Assembly: GCA_019915135.1 (NCBI GenBank) | Contig: JAHLMK010000001.1 | Location: forward strand, 5,890,001-5,954,000 | Reading direction: 5' to 3' | DNA from: Strobilurus pachycystidiatus | Lineage: Eukaryota > Basidiomycota > Agaricomycetes > Agaricales > Physalacriaceae | DNA length: 64,000 nucleotides | Shown: piece by piece, positions 44,118 to 58,210 of the stretch | Layout: each line of letters begins with the position of its first letter | How positions within the stretch are numbered: position 1 is the first letter of the stretch | Notes under the pieces: model-generated | The model's input: only the letters and a program-made list of their open reading frames with translations | Databases searched by the model: none | Told to the model about the DNA's origin: nothing | Translations under genes and position numbers: made by a program

Positions 44118-45758
44118 ATGTCCATGAACGTTCATCTGCGTATTCACGCCGAACTCCAAGGCACTCCAGGCCTTGTCGCAGGAAGTGCCACATTACGGTG
44201 CTACGATACCATTGTCCTCTTTACATTCTTCCTCCTCCTGCGCTATTCCTTGCGCCTCGTCGGAGCCTCGACTCTCAAACCCGACACCCTGCCTCCCATT
44301 CCCGGTAGCCTCGAAGTGCCCTCCGCTACAACCGAATCGCCAACGACAACGGACGCCACATTAGTACCTGATACTCCAGAGGCCGAGCAACCACCCTTGA
44401 CGAACGCTCCACATCCTACAGATCTGGATACAGACTCTGAATCGACTGCGGGTCCTTCCCGTTCTACTCCCCGCACCCTCCGACGCTCCAAAAAAATCTC
44501 GCTTCGTGAAGGGCGCCGAGCCCTGCAGCTTCCCTTCACCCTCCGATCGACAGTTTCTGTCAGTGAGGAGGAGCTTTTTAGTCTCCCAAATGGGCCAGTA
44601 TTTCTTGGGACGACTCAGGCCCAAGGGCATTTTCGAAAGTCCCGCTACTTTGTGCAGCGCATACCACGTCCTCTACCTACACTGACTCTGGGCGAGGAGA
44701 TTTGGGAAGCTCCGGCATCCGCGCGTAGGAATAGATGGTGCCGATTACGCTGGTGGAATAGGGCTCCGAAAGCGACTTCGAAGATTGCCACTACGTCGAG
44801 AGTCGATAAGGCGAACATTGCGGCGTTTGCGATGGTTGACTCCCAGAGACAAGCTGAATTCCGCGTCAATGGCAGCGCGCTGGTCGCTATTCATGACATA
44901 GTTGAGCACGCCGATCATTTATATGCTATCATGGTAATTATCTCTCTCCGCTGATCACCTGTAAGTATACTGATTTTTCGTAGGACTGCTGTGATACAAC
45001 GCTAGACAAGTTCCTCGCTTCGGAAGAGATTGTCAAAGAAGACTTTGTACTCAATTGTGGTCGGCGTATTGTATGTGCTCGCTACTTCATCTGTTTGTCT
45101 TCCCAGTCTGAAACTTCTGCAGTTCAGCGCTATCAACGAACTTCACGCGAATAACTTCTCTCATGGCGCAATCAGCCCACAGTCTATTCTCCTCACCGGT
45201 CCCAATATGACCGCCTCCCTAGCCGACTTCGCCTCCGGCAAACGCCTCACTCCCGCCCATCGCACCACTCTTATACAAGACGACTTTCATGCATTCGCAC
45301 TCCTGATGGAGAACCTCTTTGAGCGGCTTGACTCAGACGACCATCGTGCTTTCAAGGATCTAATAAGCTTTGGGGACTTGAAGGGGAGGACGTTCGTTCC
45401 GAGGGAAAGTGGACACTGCCACGTCTTCGCCAACATGTTCGACGAGGACACGATTATGTTCGCCAGTGGAACGCTGCGCGCGTGGAGTGAGTCCTGGAGG
45501 GTCTATGCGCTTGGGGCGGAGTCTCAGGCGATACGAGCGAGCAGAGAGGTGACGCAGGAGGTCCTGGAGGATGTCACTCCGATGGAGGAAGAGTCGACGG
45601 AAGAAGCACATGTTGCAGGAGAGGCTGCCGATCGCGATTCTCCGCCTGTGGGGGACGTACCCATAGAGGTCACAATGTCGACCGAGATTATCACGCGACT
45701 GGAAGTGGCTGATGATGGTGATGCAAGCGAAGTGCGTGGTGGAAGTCCAACAGCGTAA
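44118..45758 (+). CDS. Membrane-anchored pseudokinase-like protein
   Basis: Three exons (44118-44933, 44984-45070, 45123-45758) give 512 residues, all in phase 0. An N-terminal membrane helix (IVLFTFFLLLRYSLRLVG) is followed by a Thr/Pro-rich linker. A kinase-like fold then has N-lobe strands (EFRVNGSALVAIHDIVEHAD), hinge LYAIMDCCDTTLDKFL and an alphaE helix ending AINELHANNFSHGAISPQSI. The catalytic loop reads HGAISPQS in place of HRDLKPxN and the DFG equivalent is DFA (LADFASGK). The proton-acceptor Asp is missing, so catalysis is unlikely. The rest of the C-lobe is seen as DDFHAFALLMENLFERLDSD. The C-terminal tail is acidic. Its catalytic-loop form resembles the kinase-like segment of the large gene at 1284-8280. 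Confidence 0.75.
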
Positions 45759-46057
45759 CGAGCTACTCACATCATAGGAATTAAAGTACGACCTCGATAT
45801 GTGTGGGCGCTGTCTATCTAATACAATCTGACTCATTCCAATCGATAAGTTGTCGCCCCTTTCGCTGCGGCCCACGGGTTCCTTCCCCCGGAATCCCCTG
45901 AGTCTTACTCAGTGGATGAGTTACAGTACTTAGAGATTGTCCGGCAGCTCGGGGAAAATCAACTTAGTCAACAGAGTCCCGAGCGACGCGCGCAATAAGA
46001 CCTATTTAGGCCGTCAAGTCTAAAGCAGACCACTTCATCACAACCACATCATCCAAC

Positions 46058-47503
46058 ATGTCTTTCGTCGACGTCACTGCAACGATCAAGCTGAATACGG
46101 GGGATGCTATTCCGATAATAGGTAAGTGTTCGTGGCTTCGGCGCCATGACTAGACCCATTGACGAGCTACCTAGCCTTTGGAGGATATGCGGGTCAATCA
46201 AGAGAAGAAAATGTCGCGGCAAAGCCATGGTTCAAATCGGCTCTCGAGGTTCGTGGCGCATCGTCGCCTTCCTACACGCTCAGGACAATGATGAGTATCG
46301 TGCAAGGCTGGATATAGGCATATCGATACAGCTGTGACATACGGGAGTGAATTTGCCATCGGCGAAGTGATCAGCGATCCTACCCTCGGGATTCCTCGAA
46401 GCGAGCTGACCATCACTAGCAAGCTACCGTACGCTGTTTTTTCTTCTATTGATTCTCATTCGTGGCATCAATCAAAATTCTAGCTGGAATGCCTACGGGC
46501 GCGTGCAGGAAGTCTTCGATCAGAGCTTGAAGGACTTGCAAGTGGATTACATCGATCTGGTCAGCGGCATTCCTGCACAACTTATGAGAAAGAGGCTCAT
46601 CACTTATCATCATCCAGTACCTCTTGCATTGGCCGCAGCAGGTTCCATATGAAGGTAGGCATTGTGTGTGTGCTCATTTGATAGTCAAGACTTATGACGC
46701 GTCACTCTTGTAGAGGGCAATTTCTTCCCCACAAATCCAGATGGAACGACGCCGACCGTTGACCACGTCACCTTCAGCGAAGTCTGGGCAGACATGGAGA
46801 AGCTTCTGGAGGGTGGAAAATGCAAGGCTATTGGCGTCAGCAACTTTGCCATCAAGCAGTAAGTCTCGGCTCGTTCTCCCTCCCATTCTACATCTGATCA
46901 CGCCGTACACAAAAGCCTCGAAAAGCTTTTCGAGACCGCCAAAGTCATTCCGGCTGTCAATCAGGTTGAGTGAGGGTCGTTGCTTGTCGGTTCTTCTTTG
47001 TGCTCAGGCCCCGTGAAACAGATTGCACCCATACCTTGTCCAGGAGGAACTTGTCACTTACTGCAAGAGCAAAGGCATTGCCGTCTTTGCGTATACTCCC
47101 TCCGGTACGTCTTTTACGACTCGCTCACCATCTTACTGCTGCCATACTGAGCATCATCCACACAGGCCGCGAAACTGTCCGCAAAGACCCCCTTCTCGTT
47201 GAGATTGCTGGCAAGTATAACGTTACAGTAAACCAGGTCATACTGGGCTGGCACGTTGCGCGCGGCGTCGGAATTGTCCCTGCTAGCAGCAATCCTGAAC
47301 GGCAGAAAACCAACATCAAGGTGGGGTCCGAGTCCTGCGAAATCTTCCGCATGTCACTTACATGAGATTTATAGCTCCCCGTCCTTGAACCGGAGGACGT
47401 GAAGAGGATAACTGCCTTGGACAAGAATGCGAGAGTGATGATTGAGATGTTTGCGGTCAACGGCACTGTGCTGGGGTGGACATATGAGCAGCTGGGATGG
47501 TAG
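46058..47503 (+). CDS. Aldo/keto reductase 1 (tandem pair, left copy)
   Basis: NADPH-dependent carbonyl reductase with a (beta/alpha)8 barrel. It starts MSFVDVTATIKLNTGDAIPI at 46058. The catalytic tetrad is visible: Asp in YRHIDTAVTYGSE, Tyr in the same motif, Lys in LTITSKLP and His in YLLHWPQQVPYE. The cofactor side has AIGVSNFAIK, VNQVE and VPASSNPERQKTNIK. It ends GTVLGWTYEQLGW at 47503. About eight short introns are needed and the junctions checked are in frame. With 47805-49246 it forms a tandem duplicate that includes similar upstream sequence. Substrate is unknown. Confidence 0.93.
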
Positions 47504-47804
47504 CCGTGTATCACAGCTGTAAGTAGCATTATCACGGATCTGGACCGTTTCACCGGACGATTGACGAAATCCCCCGGTGAGCGGCGGCGGGAAAGGAAGG
47601 AATGAGGGAAGTTGTACAATCAATTCTGTGTCGGTACGTTGCCGTCCCTGGCCCACGGGTTGCTCTTCTCTTGTAACTTAGACATCGTCCGGCCACCCGG
47701 GAAATTCATCTTACTTAGTAATCGTAGTCCCGAGCGACTCGCACAATATCAAAGATGTATAAGAAGTCAAGCCGAGAGCATACCACATCACCACATTATC
47801 GAAG

Positions 47805-49246
47805 ATGTCTTTCGTCGACGTCAATAGCGCGATCAAGCTGAATACCGGGGACGCTATACCGATGATAGGTAAGTATCTGTGACTTTAGCGCAGTGAGTGG
47901 ACGAACTGATTAGCTACGTAGCCCTTGGAGGATATGCGGGTCAATCTAGAGAAGAAATTGTCGCGGCAAAGACATGGTTTAGATCAGCTCTCGAGGTTTG
48001 TGGCGCATCTTCGCCTTCCTACACAATCAGGACAATGATGAACATCGTGCCAGGCCGGGTATAGGCATATCGACACAGCTGTCATATACGGGAGTGAATT
48101 TGCCATCGGCGAAGTGATCAGCGATCCCACCCTCGGGATTCCTCGAAGCGAACTGACCATCACTAGCAAGCTACCGTGCGCTGTTTTTATGATACTCGCG
48201 GCATCAAGTCTGATTGGCTGAGACTCCTAGCTGGAACGCACACGGGCGCGTTCAGGAAGTCTTTGACCAGAGCTTGAAAGATCTGCAAGTGGATTACATC
48301 GATTTGGTTAGCGACATCTCTGCACAAGGAGAAGGAACCTCACCTTTTTCTTTTTTCCAGTACCTTTTGCATTGGCCGCAGCAGGTTCCGTATGAAGGTA
48401 GGCATTGCGTGTTCACTCGATAGTCAAGATTTATGACGCGATTTGTCGTTCTGTAGAGGGCAACTTCTTTCCCACGAACCCAGATGGAACGATAACGACC
48501 GTGGACCACGTAACCTTCAGCGAAGTCTGGGCGGACATGGAGAAGCTTTTGGAGAGCGGACAATGCAAGGCCATTGGCGTAAGCAACTTTTCCATCAAGA
48601 AGTAAGTCAACTTGGCTCGCTCGCCCTTCCCGTTCTCCATTGACCACGCCGCACACAAAAGCCTCGAAAAGCTTTTCGAGACAGCGAAGGTCGTCCCGGC
48701 TGTCAACCAGGTTGAGTCAGTGCTGCTACTGTCGGCTCCTCATTGTACTCAGGTTCCATGAAACAGACTGCACCCACACCTTGTCCAGGAAGGACTTGTG
48801 TCTTACTGCAAGAGCAAGGGCATTGCTGTCTTCGCGTATACACCCTCCGGTATGGTTTCTCGTCGTTCATAGTCTTATACCTGCCATACTCAGTATGGCT
48901 CACGTAGGCCGCGATAACGTCCGCAAAGATCCCCTTCTCGCTGAAATCGCTGGTAAGTATCACGTCACCGTGAATCAAGTTATTCTGGGATGGCACATTG
49001 CGCGCGGTGTGGGAATTGTCCCTGCTAGCAGCAACGCTGAAAGGCAGAAAGTCAACCTCAAGGTAGAGACCGGAGTTTTCTCGTATGTCGCTCTCGACGC
49101 TTACATGAAATCTTCAGCTCCCCGTCCTTGAAGCGGAGGACGTCAAGAAGATAAGCGCATTGGACAAGAATGCGAGATGGATGGCCGAGATGTTCACAGT
49201 CAACGGCACTGTGTTGGGGTGGACGTACGAGCAGTTGGGATGGTAG
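47805..49246 (+). CDS. Aldo/keto reductase 2 (tandem pair, right copy)
   Basis: A close paralogue of the gene immediately upstream, with the same exon-intron layout. It starts MSFVDVNSAIKLNTGDAIPM at 47805 and ends GTVLGWTYEQLGW at 49246. The tetrad is intact: YRHIDTAVIYGSE, LTITSKLP, YLLHWPQQVPYE. Cofactor motifs are [10 protein letters not shown] and [15 protein letters not shown]. Differences from copy 1 are mostly conservative. Substrate is unknown. Confidence 0.93.
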
Positions 49247-49476
49247 ACGTGTATTTGAGCAACATCCGAGTCAGGCATCTAGCTCACCGTGAAGTGGTTA
49301 CACCCGTACAATCGATGAAGCCAACTGAACGGCCGCTCAATCAGTCTGTAGTCACACACCCAGATAGCGATGCATGATGATTTGTTCCACCACTATTATG
49401 ACATTCTCGTAAGTACAGTACAATATCTCGTCGCCGTATTAAAACCGATCAAGCCAAGTGTCTTTGCCACCCACAC

Positions 49477-51523
<2,047 letters not shown>

Positions 51524-51613
51524 GAGTAGAAACTGTAGGACGGGAAAAGCTTGATGCCTTCGATTTGCAATTTATCCTTTTATCTCCAGACCGTCCTTGT
51601 TCTCGTTCGCTCT

Positions 51614-52225
51614 CTATTGTGAGGAACGTTCAATTGTCTCTACAGAAAACAAGGCTCTGTGCCTGAAGTCAGTGCCAGAACAACAACTGACACGGAAGAT
51701 CATGGACCCACATACGATCGTCCCACTGCACGTCTGCGCCTCATTGCCCGCTTCCAACAACATACCCTCAATGTAGGGCCTGCTCTTGTTCAGCCACTCC
51801 ATCCTTTCGTGCGGTAAGGCGTCGTCGAAATGGCCATGTCGTCCATCAAAGCGAGTATTGCAGAAGCCTCCGAAGTAGACCACATCAGGATCCAGCAATG
51901 ACCATAAGCGATGAGCGGTTCTGGTATCGCTACAGCTGCCAACGGTCTCCGTCTATGACGATGTTCTTGCTATGCGGGATATGTGACTATGGGACAAGTA
52001 GTTGAGAATCGACCGGGGAACTGCAGATATCATGAGTACGAAGATAAAGTGCGCAAGGGAAAGCGTACTACGGTATATTTGGAGGAAAGGTGGCAGTGCG
52101 CCTGTCAAGCTCATTTGAATCGTCGCGATGGAGCCGCTCATGGTCAGCTTAGCCGCCGTAGTCGACTTGGAGATGTGCGCGGGCTGGTGGGGGTCGAGCG
52201 TTTGATTGTGGCCCACATAGGTCAT
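51614..52225 (-). CDS. Hypothetical protein, weak model
   Basis: Exon 1 begins MTYVGHNQTLDPHQPAHISK at 52225. A GTACTC..CATAG intron joins it in phase to TETVGSCSDTRTAHRLWSLL and DPDVVYFGGFCNTRFDGRHG, ending near 51614. The second segment looks protein-like, but no family is recognised and the 3' end may involve another intron. An in-frame upstream extension with a hydrophobic stretch (VVACVIVALSFFVHHLQF) has only a GTG start. Confidence 0.35.
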
Positions 52226-53329
52226 GATGTCCGCAAGAAGGGATCGATGGCGCACATAGGACGATGATCGCCTGTTTCGGTGGCGGGGTGGGTCGAATTC
52301 ACAAGGGCGGGCACGGGATAGAGTCAATGAACTGTCGCGTGTGCGTGTCGCGATGTGGTGCACACCATTTCGAGAACAGGCGCTGCAGAACTGTAAATGA
52401 TGTACGAAGAAAGACAGGGCGACGATAACGCACGCCACCACCGGCGAGCCAAACTGCCGATTTGCACCCACTGATTCAGCTCCACCTTGCTCGTCTTTAC
52501 CGCCGCTTCATCCTGCTCATCATTCGGCCCACCGACGACGCGAATCCCGACGTTATTGGAGATGGTCTAGACGCGAAGTTTCTTATCCAACTGGGCAGCG
52601 AGAAGCTGAAAGACGCACATTCGTAGTGATTTTGCAGATACTTTGGAACGAGTCCTTCCGTGACTCCTGCAGCACAATGAGAATGGTTAGGAAGAGACGA
52701 TACGGTGGCATACCTGCCAGTGTGCCCAGGACTAGTACATCCGTCTTGGGCTAGACGACGGGAACCACTACAGGATGTCGACTTTGGCTGTACGGTCGAG
52801 AACAACAGCAGGGTGCAGGCAAAGAGTGCGATCGTGCCGTGCCGTATGCCGCCATCATTTTTGCGCCAATCAGCAATCGAGCTCTTTGACTTGCTTTTGA
52901 CTTGCTTTTGACCATGCCCGGCAAGAGGCCTACGAATTCTTTCCCAGCTCTCCCCTGCAGCGCAACTCTGCGCGACATCTCGGCCACTGAGACTGGCGAC
53001 ATACCTATTCTCAACAAGCTTCAGCTTGTCTCTGGAGTGGTCGCAGCAATCTGTTATCCCAAACATTACGTGACTCTTCTCTATGTTCATGGCCATGGGG
53101 CTGCACATGAGCTATGTATTCATATCAAGACTGATTTCGGCAAACATGTATTCTCTCGTTCCTTTTAGTCTCGTTATACCATCTTGTCTCGCTATACCAT
53201 CCGCTTACGGACCCCAACCCTATAAGGGAACCCTTCGGTTACGTCGAGACTACGTTCCTTTTACCCACGGACAGTCCTCTATAAAGGGAGAATCTCTCAT
53301 GACGCCCTTCCAAACTCCCGTCTTCCGTC
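52226..53329. other. Intergenic, no supported gene
   Basis: Upstream region of the P450 gene. A 203-residue minus-strand frame at 52497-53108 has no recognisable domain or coding signal. Confidence 0.45.
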
Positions 53330-55205
53330 ATGTCCTCTGCATCCCTCATAGGTTTAGCCCTCTGCTCATACCTCGCTCTCGCCTTGATTGCTCGTAAATA
53401 CGACCCAGTGAGTATCTATTTTTCTGTATCAGATCAAACCTCACAGCCTGCAGTTGCGGCACATCCCCGCCTGTGGCCCCAGCGCACCCATCCTCTCGTG
53501 GATAGGAACTCTCTGGTGGACATTTGACGCACACGGCCTGCTTCAGCGCGGCTACGAGCGAGTACGTCTCATTCTTCTCTTACAGCCCGGTACAAGAGCT
53601 CACTCAACTCCGTATGCAGTTCCCCAAGAAGCTTTTCAGAATCGCTACCCACACCAGATGGGTAGTCGTTGTCGGCTCTCAGCAGTACTTGGAGGAAGTC
53701 AGGAAAGCCCCAGCAGACGTCCTGTCTGCGCACGAAGGGTTCAACGAGGTATGCCTACCTTCTTCGCTTAGATGTCATAGTCATCTCGTCCGCCAGTCCC
53801 TCCAATCTCATTACACATTCGGCGAAACGTTCCTCGACTCGGAATACCACATTCCCATCATCCGTAATGAGTTCACAAGGAACTTGCCCACTGCGTTTCC
53901 CAACATAGCTGACGAAGTCATGTGTGCGATCCGGGACATCTTCTCTGACAAGATGACTGTTATCGAGGGTGCGTTCTGGATGGCTGGCGTAGTTGGCTGT
54001 GAACTCACATATAATCAGGTTGGACTTCTTTCCGTGTGATGAAGTCAATCCCCGATATCGTTGCCAGGATCACCAATCGGCTCTTCGTTGGTCTGCCATT
54101 ATGTGCGTAGAGACCAATACAATTAGTGGCGACTTTCTCAGCATCATCATCCAGGCCGTGATCCCGAATACATCCAGATCGCTAGGACATCTGCCTTGGA
54201 TGTCTCGGTTGTCTCCTCGCTCTTGCAACTCTTTCCCCGCTTCTTGCGACCGTCAGTACTGTTATTACACTTTCCCAAGTTCTGCTGCTTAATCTCGACA
54301 CCAGTTACGGTGCCCGGCTCTTCCGCCGCACACTACGTTTCCGGGTACGCACAGCGGAAATTTTGGAGCCATACATTCAAGACCGAAGAGAGGCGATCAA
54401 TGCTGGCCAACCCAAACCGGATATGCTGAGCTGGCTCATTGAACAGGCCGACGGTCCGCGTCAGACCACATATGAACTCGCTCTACGCATCCTCGCTGTG
54501 AATTTTGCTGGTATCCACACAACGTCACTCGTGAGTGTCTTTGTTATTCCCGCGCGTGGGCTGCTCTCACACTAGGTCGCTAGGTGTTCTATCAGGCTCT
54601 CCTTCACTTAGCAGAGGAACCTGAAGCGGCCCGCCTCATCAGAGAAGAGGTCGATTCTCTCGTCAAGACAGAAGGCTGGACGTACAACGCTATCAAACAG
54701 ATGTACCGAATCGACAGCTTCATCAAGGAATCGGCTCGTTTCAACGCATTAACACAAGGTATGTCTGCATCGTGCCCGCCACACATTATCACCAATCAAT
54801 CAATGATTAGTATTGCTACAACGCATCGTCATGAAACCCTTCACATTTTCCGACGGGACGTTCCTTCCCGTAGGCACGTTCCTCGTCGTGCCCATTTCGC
54901 TCATCCACGAGCAACCCACGAACTACACGGAGCCGCACGTTTTCAAGCCATGGCGCTTCCTCGACGACCAGGAGCCGATCGTCAAAACGACGCGGACGTT
55001 CCTGACTTTTGGGCATGGGCAGTTCTCATGTCCGGGGCGCTACTTCGCGTCGGCAGAGATGAAGATGATGTTGGCGTACATCGCGTATAGCTTTGATGTG
55101 AAGCTTCCTAGTAAACGACCGCGGAATGTGTACGTCGCAGGGAACCCGGTACCCAACATGAAGGCAGAGGTTCTTTTCAGGAAGCGCGAGTCTGTCGAAC
55201 ATTAG
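53330..55205 (+). CDS. Cytochrome P450 monooxygenase
   Basis: Heme-thiolate monooxygenase anchored in the ER by an N-terminal helix (MSSASLIGLALCSYLALALI). Identified segments in order are LRHIPACGPSAPILSWIG, RWVVVVGSQQYLEEVRKAPA, YTFGETFLDSEYHIPIIRNE, the I-helix FAGIHTTSL, the ExxR motif IKESARF, the PERF-like FKPWRFLDD and the heme-binding loop FGHGQFSCPGRYFA with the axial Cys. The I-helix AGIHTTS has His where many P450s have an acidic residue; this variant is common in basidiomycete families. The gene ends KRESVEH at 55205. About nine short introns are needed. A middle stretch (54,030-54,340) is hard to splice by eye. Confidence 0.92.
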
Positions 55206-55735
55206 TATGCTACAGTAGCGAAGGTCAGCCGTAGTTATCGAACTTATTACTTTCGCGCCGAGTCTGTAGTTTTGTGTTCCAGTTCCCATGCCGTGGGCTG
55301 ATTTGAAGTGTGGGCATTGTGATAATGTTATGGAGCCTGATAGCATACCGCTTCCGCGAAAATATGTCGCGCCAGAATCAGACTTTATCTCATGGAGCTT
55401 TCGTACTGTAACACACGGCGCTAAAAGCAGATTACACGGCCTCCTGTCATCTCCCCCTGGTAGATCGGCTGTAACGGCTCAACCGGGAATGTGCTGGGTT
55501 TACATCAGCGAATCAATCCGCCTGTGCGCTGGTTCAAGACTGTCCTCTCCAGAAAACTTGGTGTTCACAGGTCCCCGACCCGGAAGGGTTGGTCAGGCCT
55601 TGGAATAATCAGACCTTGACAGGCCAGGGAAGCAATTCCGCAACCTGCAGGACTGGCCGAGTTAGTCTTCGGAGATGGGGACACGTCGTCAGACGCGCTA
55701 CGGATCGCGCCTAGCACAAACCTTTTGCTGGGGAT
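55206..55735. other. Intergenic, no gene seen
   Basis: 3' flank of the P450 gene up to the target duplication CTGGGGAT (55728-55735) of MITE A2. Confidence 0.5.
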
Positions 55736-56541
55736 TAGGGCCGTGGGGTAAACCTCCAGAGGCGGTACTAAACCGGTTTGGTACCGACTAGGGTGGCGCA
55801 GTAAACCTCGGCCGTCGGTTTAAAACCGTTACTTACCGATCTCCATTTTGGACTAGGTTTCGATACCGTTACTAACGGTTTCGATACTAGCACGTGATGC
55901 GCTCACGTGAGGGGCGCGCCGCCCTCCCGCCCCATCCCCGCCCTCTTGTCGCTGGTCTCAGGCTTGCCCAGCAGCGCCGCAGGCGTCACGTGAAAGCGTC
56001 ACGTGCTGGTATCGAAACTACCTAACCTACTCGTCAACCTTTCAATACCGTATCGATACCGTTAATAACCGCAGTAAACCCTAGGTGTATCAAAACCTAG
56101 GGTTTACTGCGCCACCCTAGTACCGACCCCGCCGCCCCGCCAGGTTTGATACCGGTTTGGAACCGGTTCCAAACTCTCACGTGCTTTTTTCACGTGATCC
56201 CGCCGCCCGCCTGAGCCGCCTCCCGCCCCAGTCCCGCCTCAATCTGGCAGCCACACATAGCTCTCAGAGTTTTTGTGTTTGAGTTCTCTAGTCCCAATGA
56301 GTCCAGTAGTAGCTGCCACAGGGACTTGCAGGTCTAATTGGTCAGTCTACAAGTGTCTTCCTCGTCATTTCACGCCACATATTCTTTGGCAGTCTCCTGC
56401 CCGCAGATCACATGATTTTATCATGTGACAGGTTCCAAACCTACCCTCCCAGCCCTCCGAGGTTTGGAACCGGTTCCAAACCGGTAAGTTACCGAGTCAA
56501 ACCATTTTTGGGGGGAAACATGGGTTTCCCCCACTACCCTA
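55736..56541 (+). mobile_element. hAT-like MITE A2 with nested MITE B3
   Basis: 806 bp including the inserted B3 (331 bp plus 8-bp duplication), or about 467 bp without it. Ends are TAGGGCCGTGGGGTAAACC and (inverted) TAGGGTAGTGGGGGAAACC. A perfect 8-bp duplication CTGGGGAT is at 55728-55735 and 56542-56549. It is closely similar to A1 at 9476-9932. Confidence 0.92.
55789..56119 (+). mobile_element. hAT-like MITE B3 (inside A2)
   Basis: 331 bp with TIRs TAGGGTGGCGCAGTAAACC and GGTTTACTGCGCCACCCTA. An 8-bp duplication GTACCGAC is at 55781-55788 and 56120-56127. MITE A1 shows the single, unoccupied copy of GTACCGAC at the same place, confirming the insertion. Confidence 0.93.
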
Positions 56542-58210
56542 CTGGGGATTCAAACTCGAGAGTCGAGACTCGATTCTCGAAAGTCAAATTATCAATACCT
56601 ATGAGTGTCCGTATTGGACAAAAATCAAAATTCAGGTCATGGTCAAATTTTCGGTACTTGGGGTCAGATTTCGTTTTGATCGTCAAATTTGCCTCTTGTG
56701 TGGCGCATCAAATTTGACATGTGATGTCCTGTCAGCGCTGTGCCTGTCATAAATTGCCTAATATAGGAAGCTCGGATGGTCGGGATGCGCTCAGGGTGCG
56801 CCCCGGCCCCCTTCAATGCTCTGAACCTCGTTTCCCAAGTAGCGGCCTTTGCTGCCTTTCTCTGTCATGCTAAGAGCTGTGTTTATCATTCTCCTTGTCC
56901 AGACCAACACAAGACAAGCACACCTTATCAGGAGCTGACAGGAAGCGGGACAGCTCCGGGTATACGTGCTCACTGGCAGTTCTCTGAGAGGACTTCGGAC
57001 GCTTCTTTACTGTGCACATGTAAGTGCTTCATATTTGAGTACACTTCTACAACATTCTTTGTGCTGAAGGGTAAGTACAAATCCTCTGCCACGCAATTGA
57101 CATAACTCAGCAACACTTCAAGGGCGACGAAAAGTTGTATGTTGCCGTCTTGGATGTCAATGACACCGCCAAGGTCAGGAGTACTGCAGCTCTCTATACA
57201 ACTGCTGTATCCTTATGCACCGTAGATCCTTCAGAATGTCATTTGGCATGGGCGCAAGCTTTGTGTATGTGTTCCGCATTGATCAGGAAGGAGGTAAAGT
57301 TGTGGCACATGTCAACAACGTCTCCACCCCCCTCCCTTGAAGGAGAAGGGCGCGGACGCACGGCAATGGGCAAAGATGAACTTTGAGAACTGAAGCTTCC
57401 GTCTGGATACTCTACACTGGCAGCAGTCAACGGTCGAAAGCGTTCAAGAATCAACGTGATAAGGACCGCCGTCGCAGCGGGCATAAGGGACAAGCTGATA
57501 TCATTGACATTAGGGCGGTCACCGCGGTGAGAGCGGCGGCATGGCATGCCAGTGTTTGCAAGACAGATGAGGTCGCGTGTAATATTTACAGTGGTGGATC
57601 GTGCCTTGGGGGTCTGTCGTACAGTAACATAGGCACATATCCGTGAAGGTGCCTCATACTTACCACCTTGCAAGTTGGCAGACAGGCTGGGATGCACACA
57701 AGCAGTATGCTAGGGTGTCAATGAAGAGAGACATGCCCTAAGCACTCAGAAGATACAGGCGCGTACTAAGAATGAAGAGCAATGCACCGTGAGCCTTGTC
57801 AGTATCCAAGAAGTCAAGGCGGGAGCCGCGGGATTCGGCGGGATCCCTCCTGAGTCCTCACGGCATTCTGCAGGAGCACCTCGCACTACATAGAGGTGGT
57901 CATTCAAACTTAGCAGTCTGCAACGGGACCCAAGCTCGAAGCATGAGTGAGCCCAGTACGGCGGTACCGGTCTCAGTACCGGCGGCACGGCTCGCCGGGC
58001 TCGGCAACAACGCCACACATGAAGCAAATCTCAGCACACGATCGAAATTGGGGGTCCATCAGAAAATCTCGATTTATGTCCAGGACGGACGCTAATAAAT
58101 ACCATCTCAATTGTCTCGGGTCTGTTTAGTTTACAATGTACAACTTGAGATCAAAACCTCTTCCCAACTACTTCGACTGCTAGTATATTTTACCCAAACA
58201 AACAATAGAC
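56542..58210. other. Intergenic, no supported gene
   Basis: Open frames such as 57239-57697 (-) and 56776-57105 (+) lack domains and convincing splice structure. The 56,555-56,640 stretch has short ACTCGAGAGTCGAGACTCGA-type inverted repeats. Confidence 0.45.

Larger units (their letters stand above)
45960..49246 (+). repeat. Tandem gene duplication (aldo/keto reductases 1 and 2)
   Basis: Two units of roughly 1.75 kb share coding sequence, introns and short upstream motifs (AGTCCCGAGCGAC, then CATCACAACCACAT / CATCACCACATT just before the ATG). Promoter sequence was therefore duplicated together with the gene. Confidence 0.8.

Noticed and set aside
52497..53108. 203-residue minus-strand frame
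   Set aside because: No domain, no splice structure and an unremarkable composition.
57239..57697. 152-residue minus-strand frame
   Set aside because: No recognisable motif and it overlaps other frames of similar quality. Probably chance.
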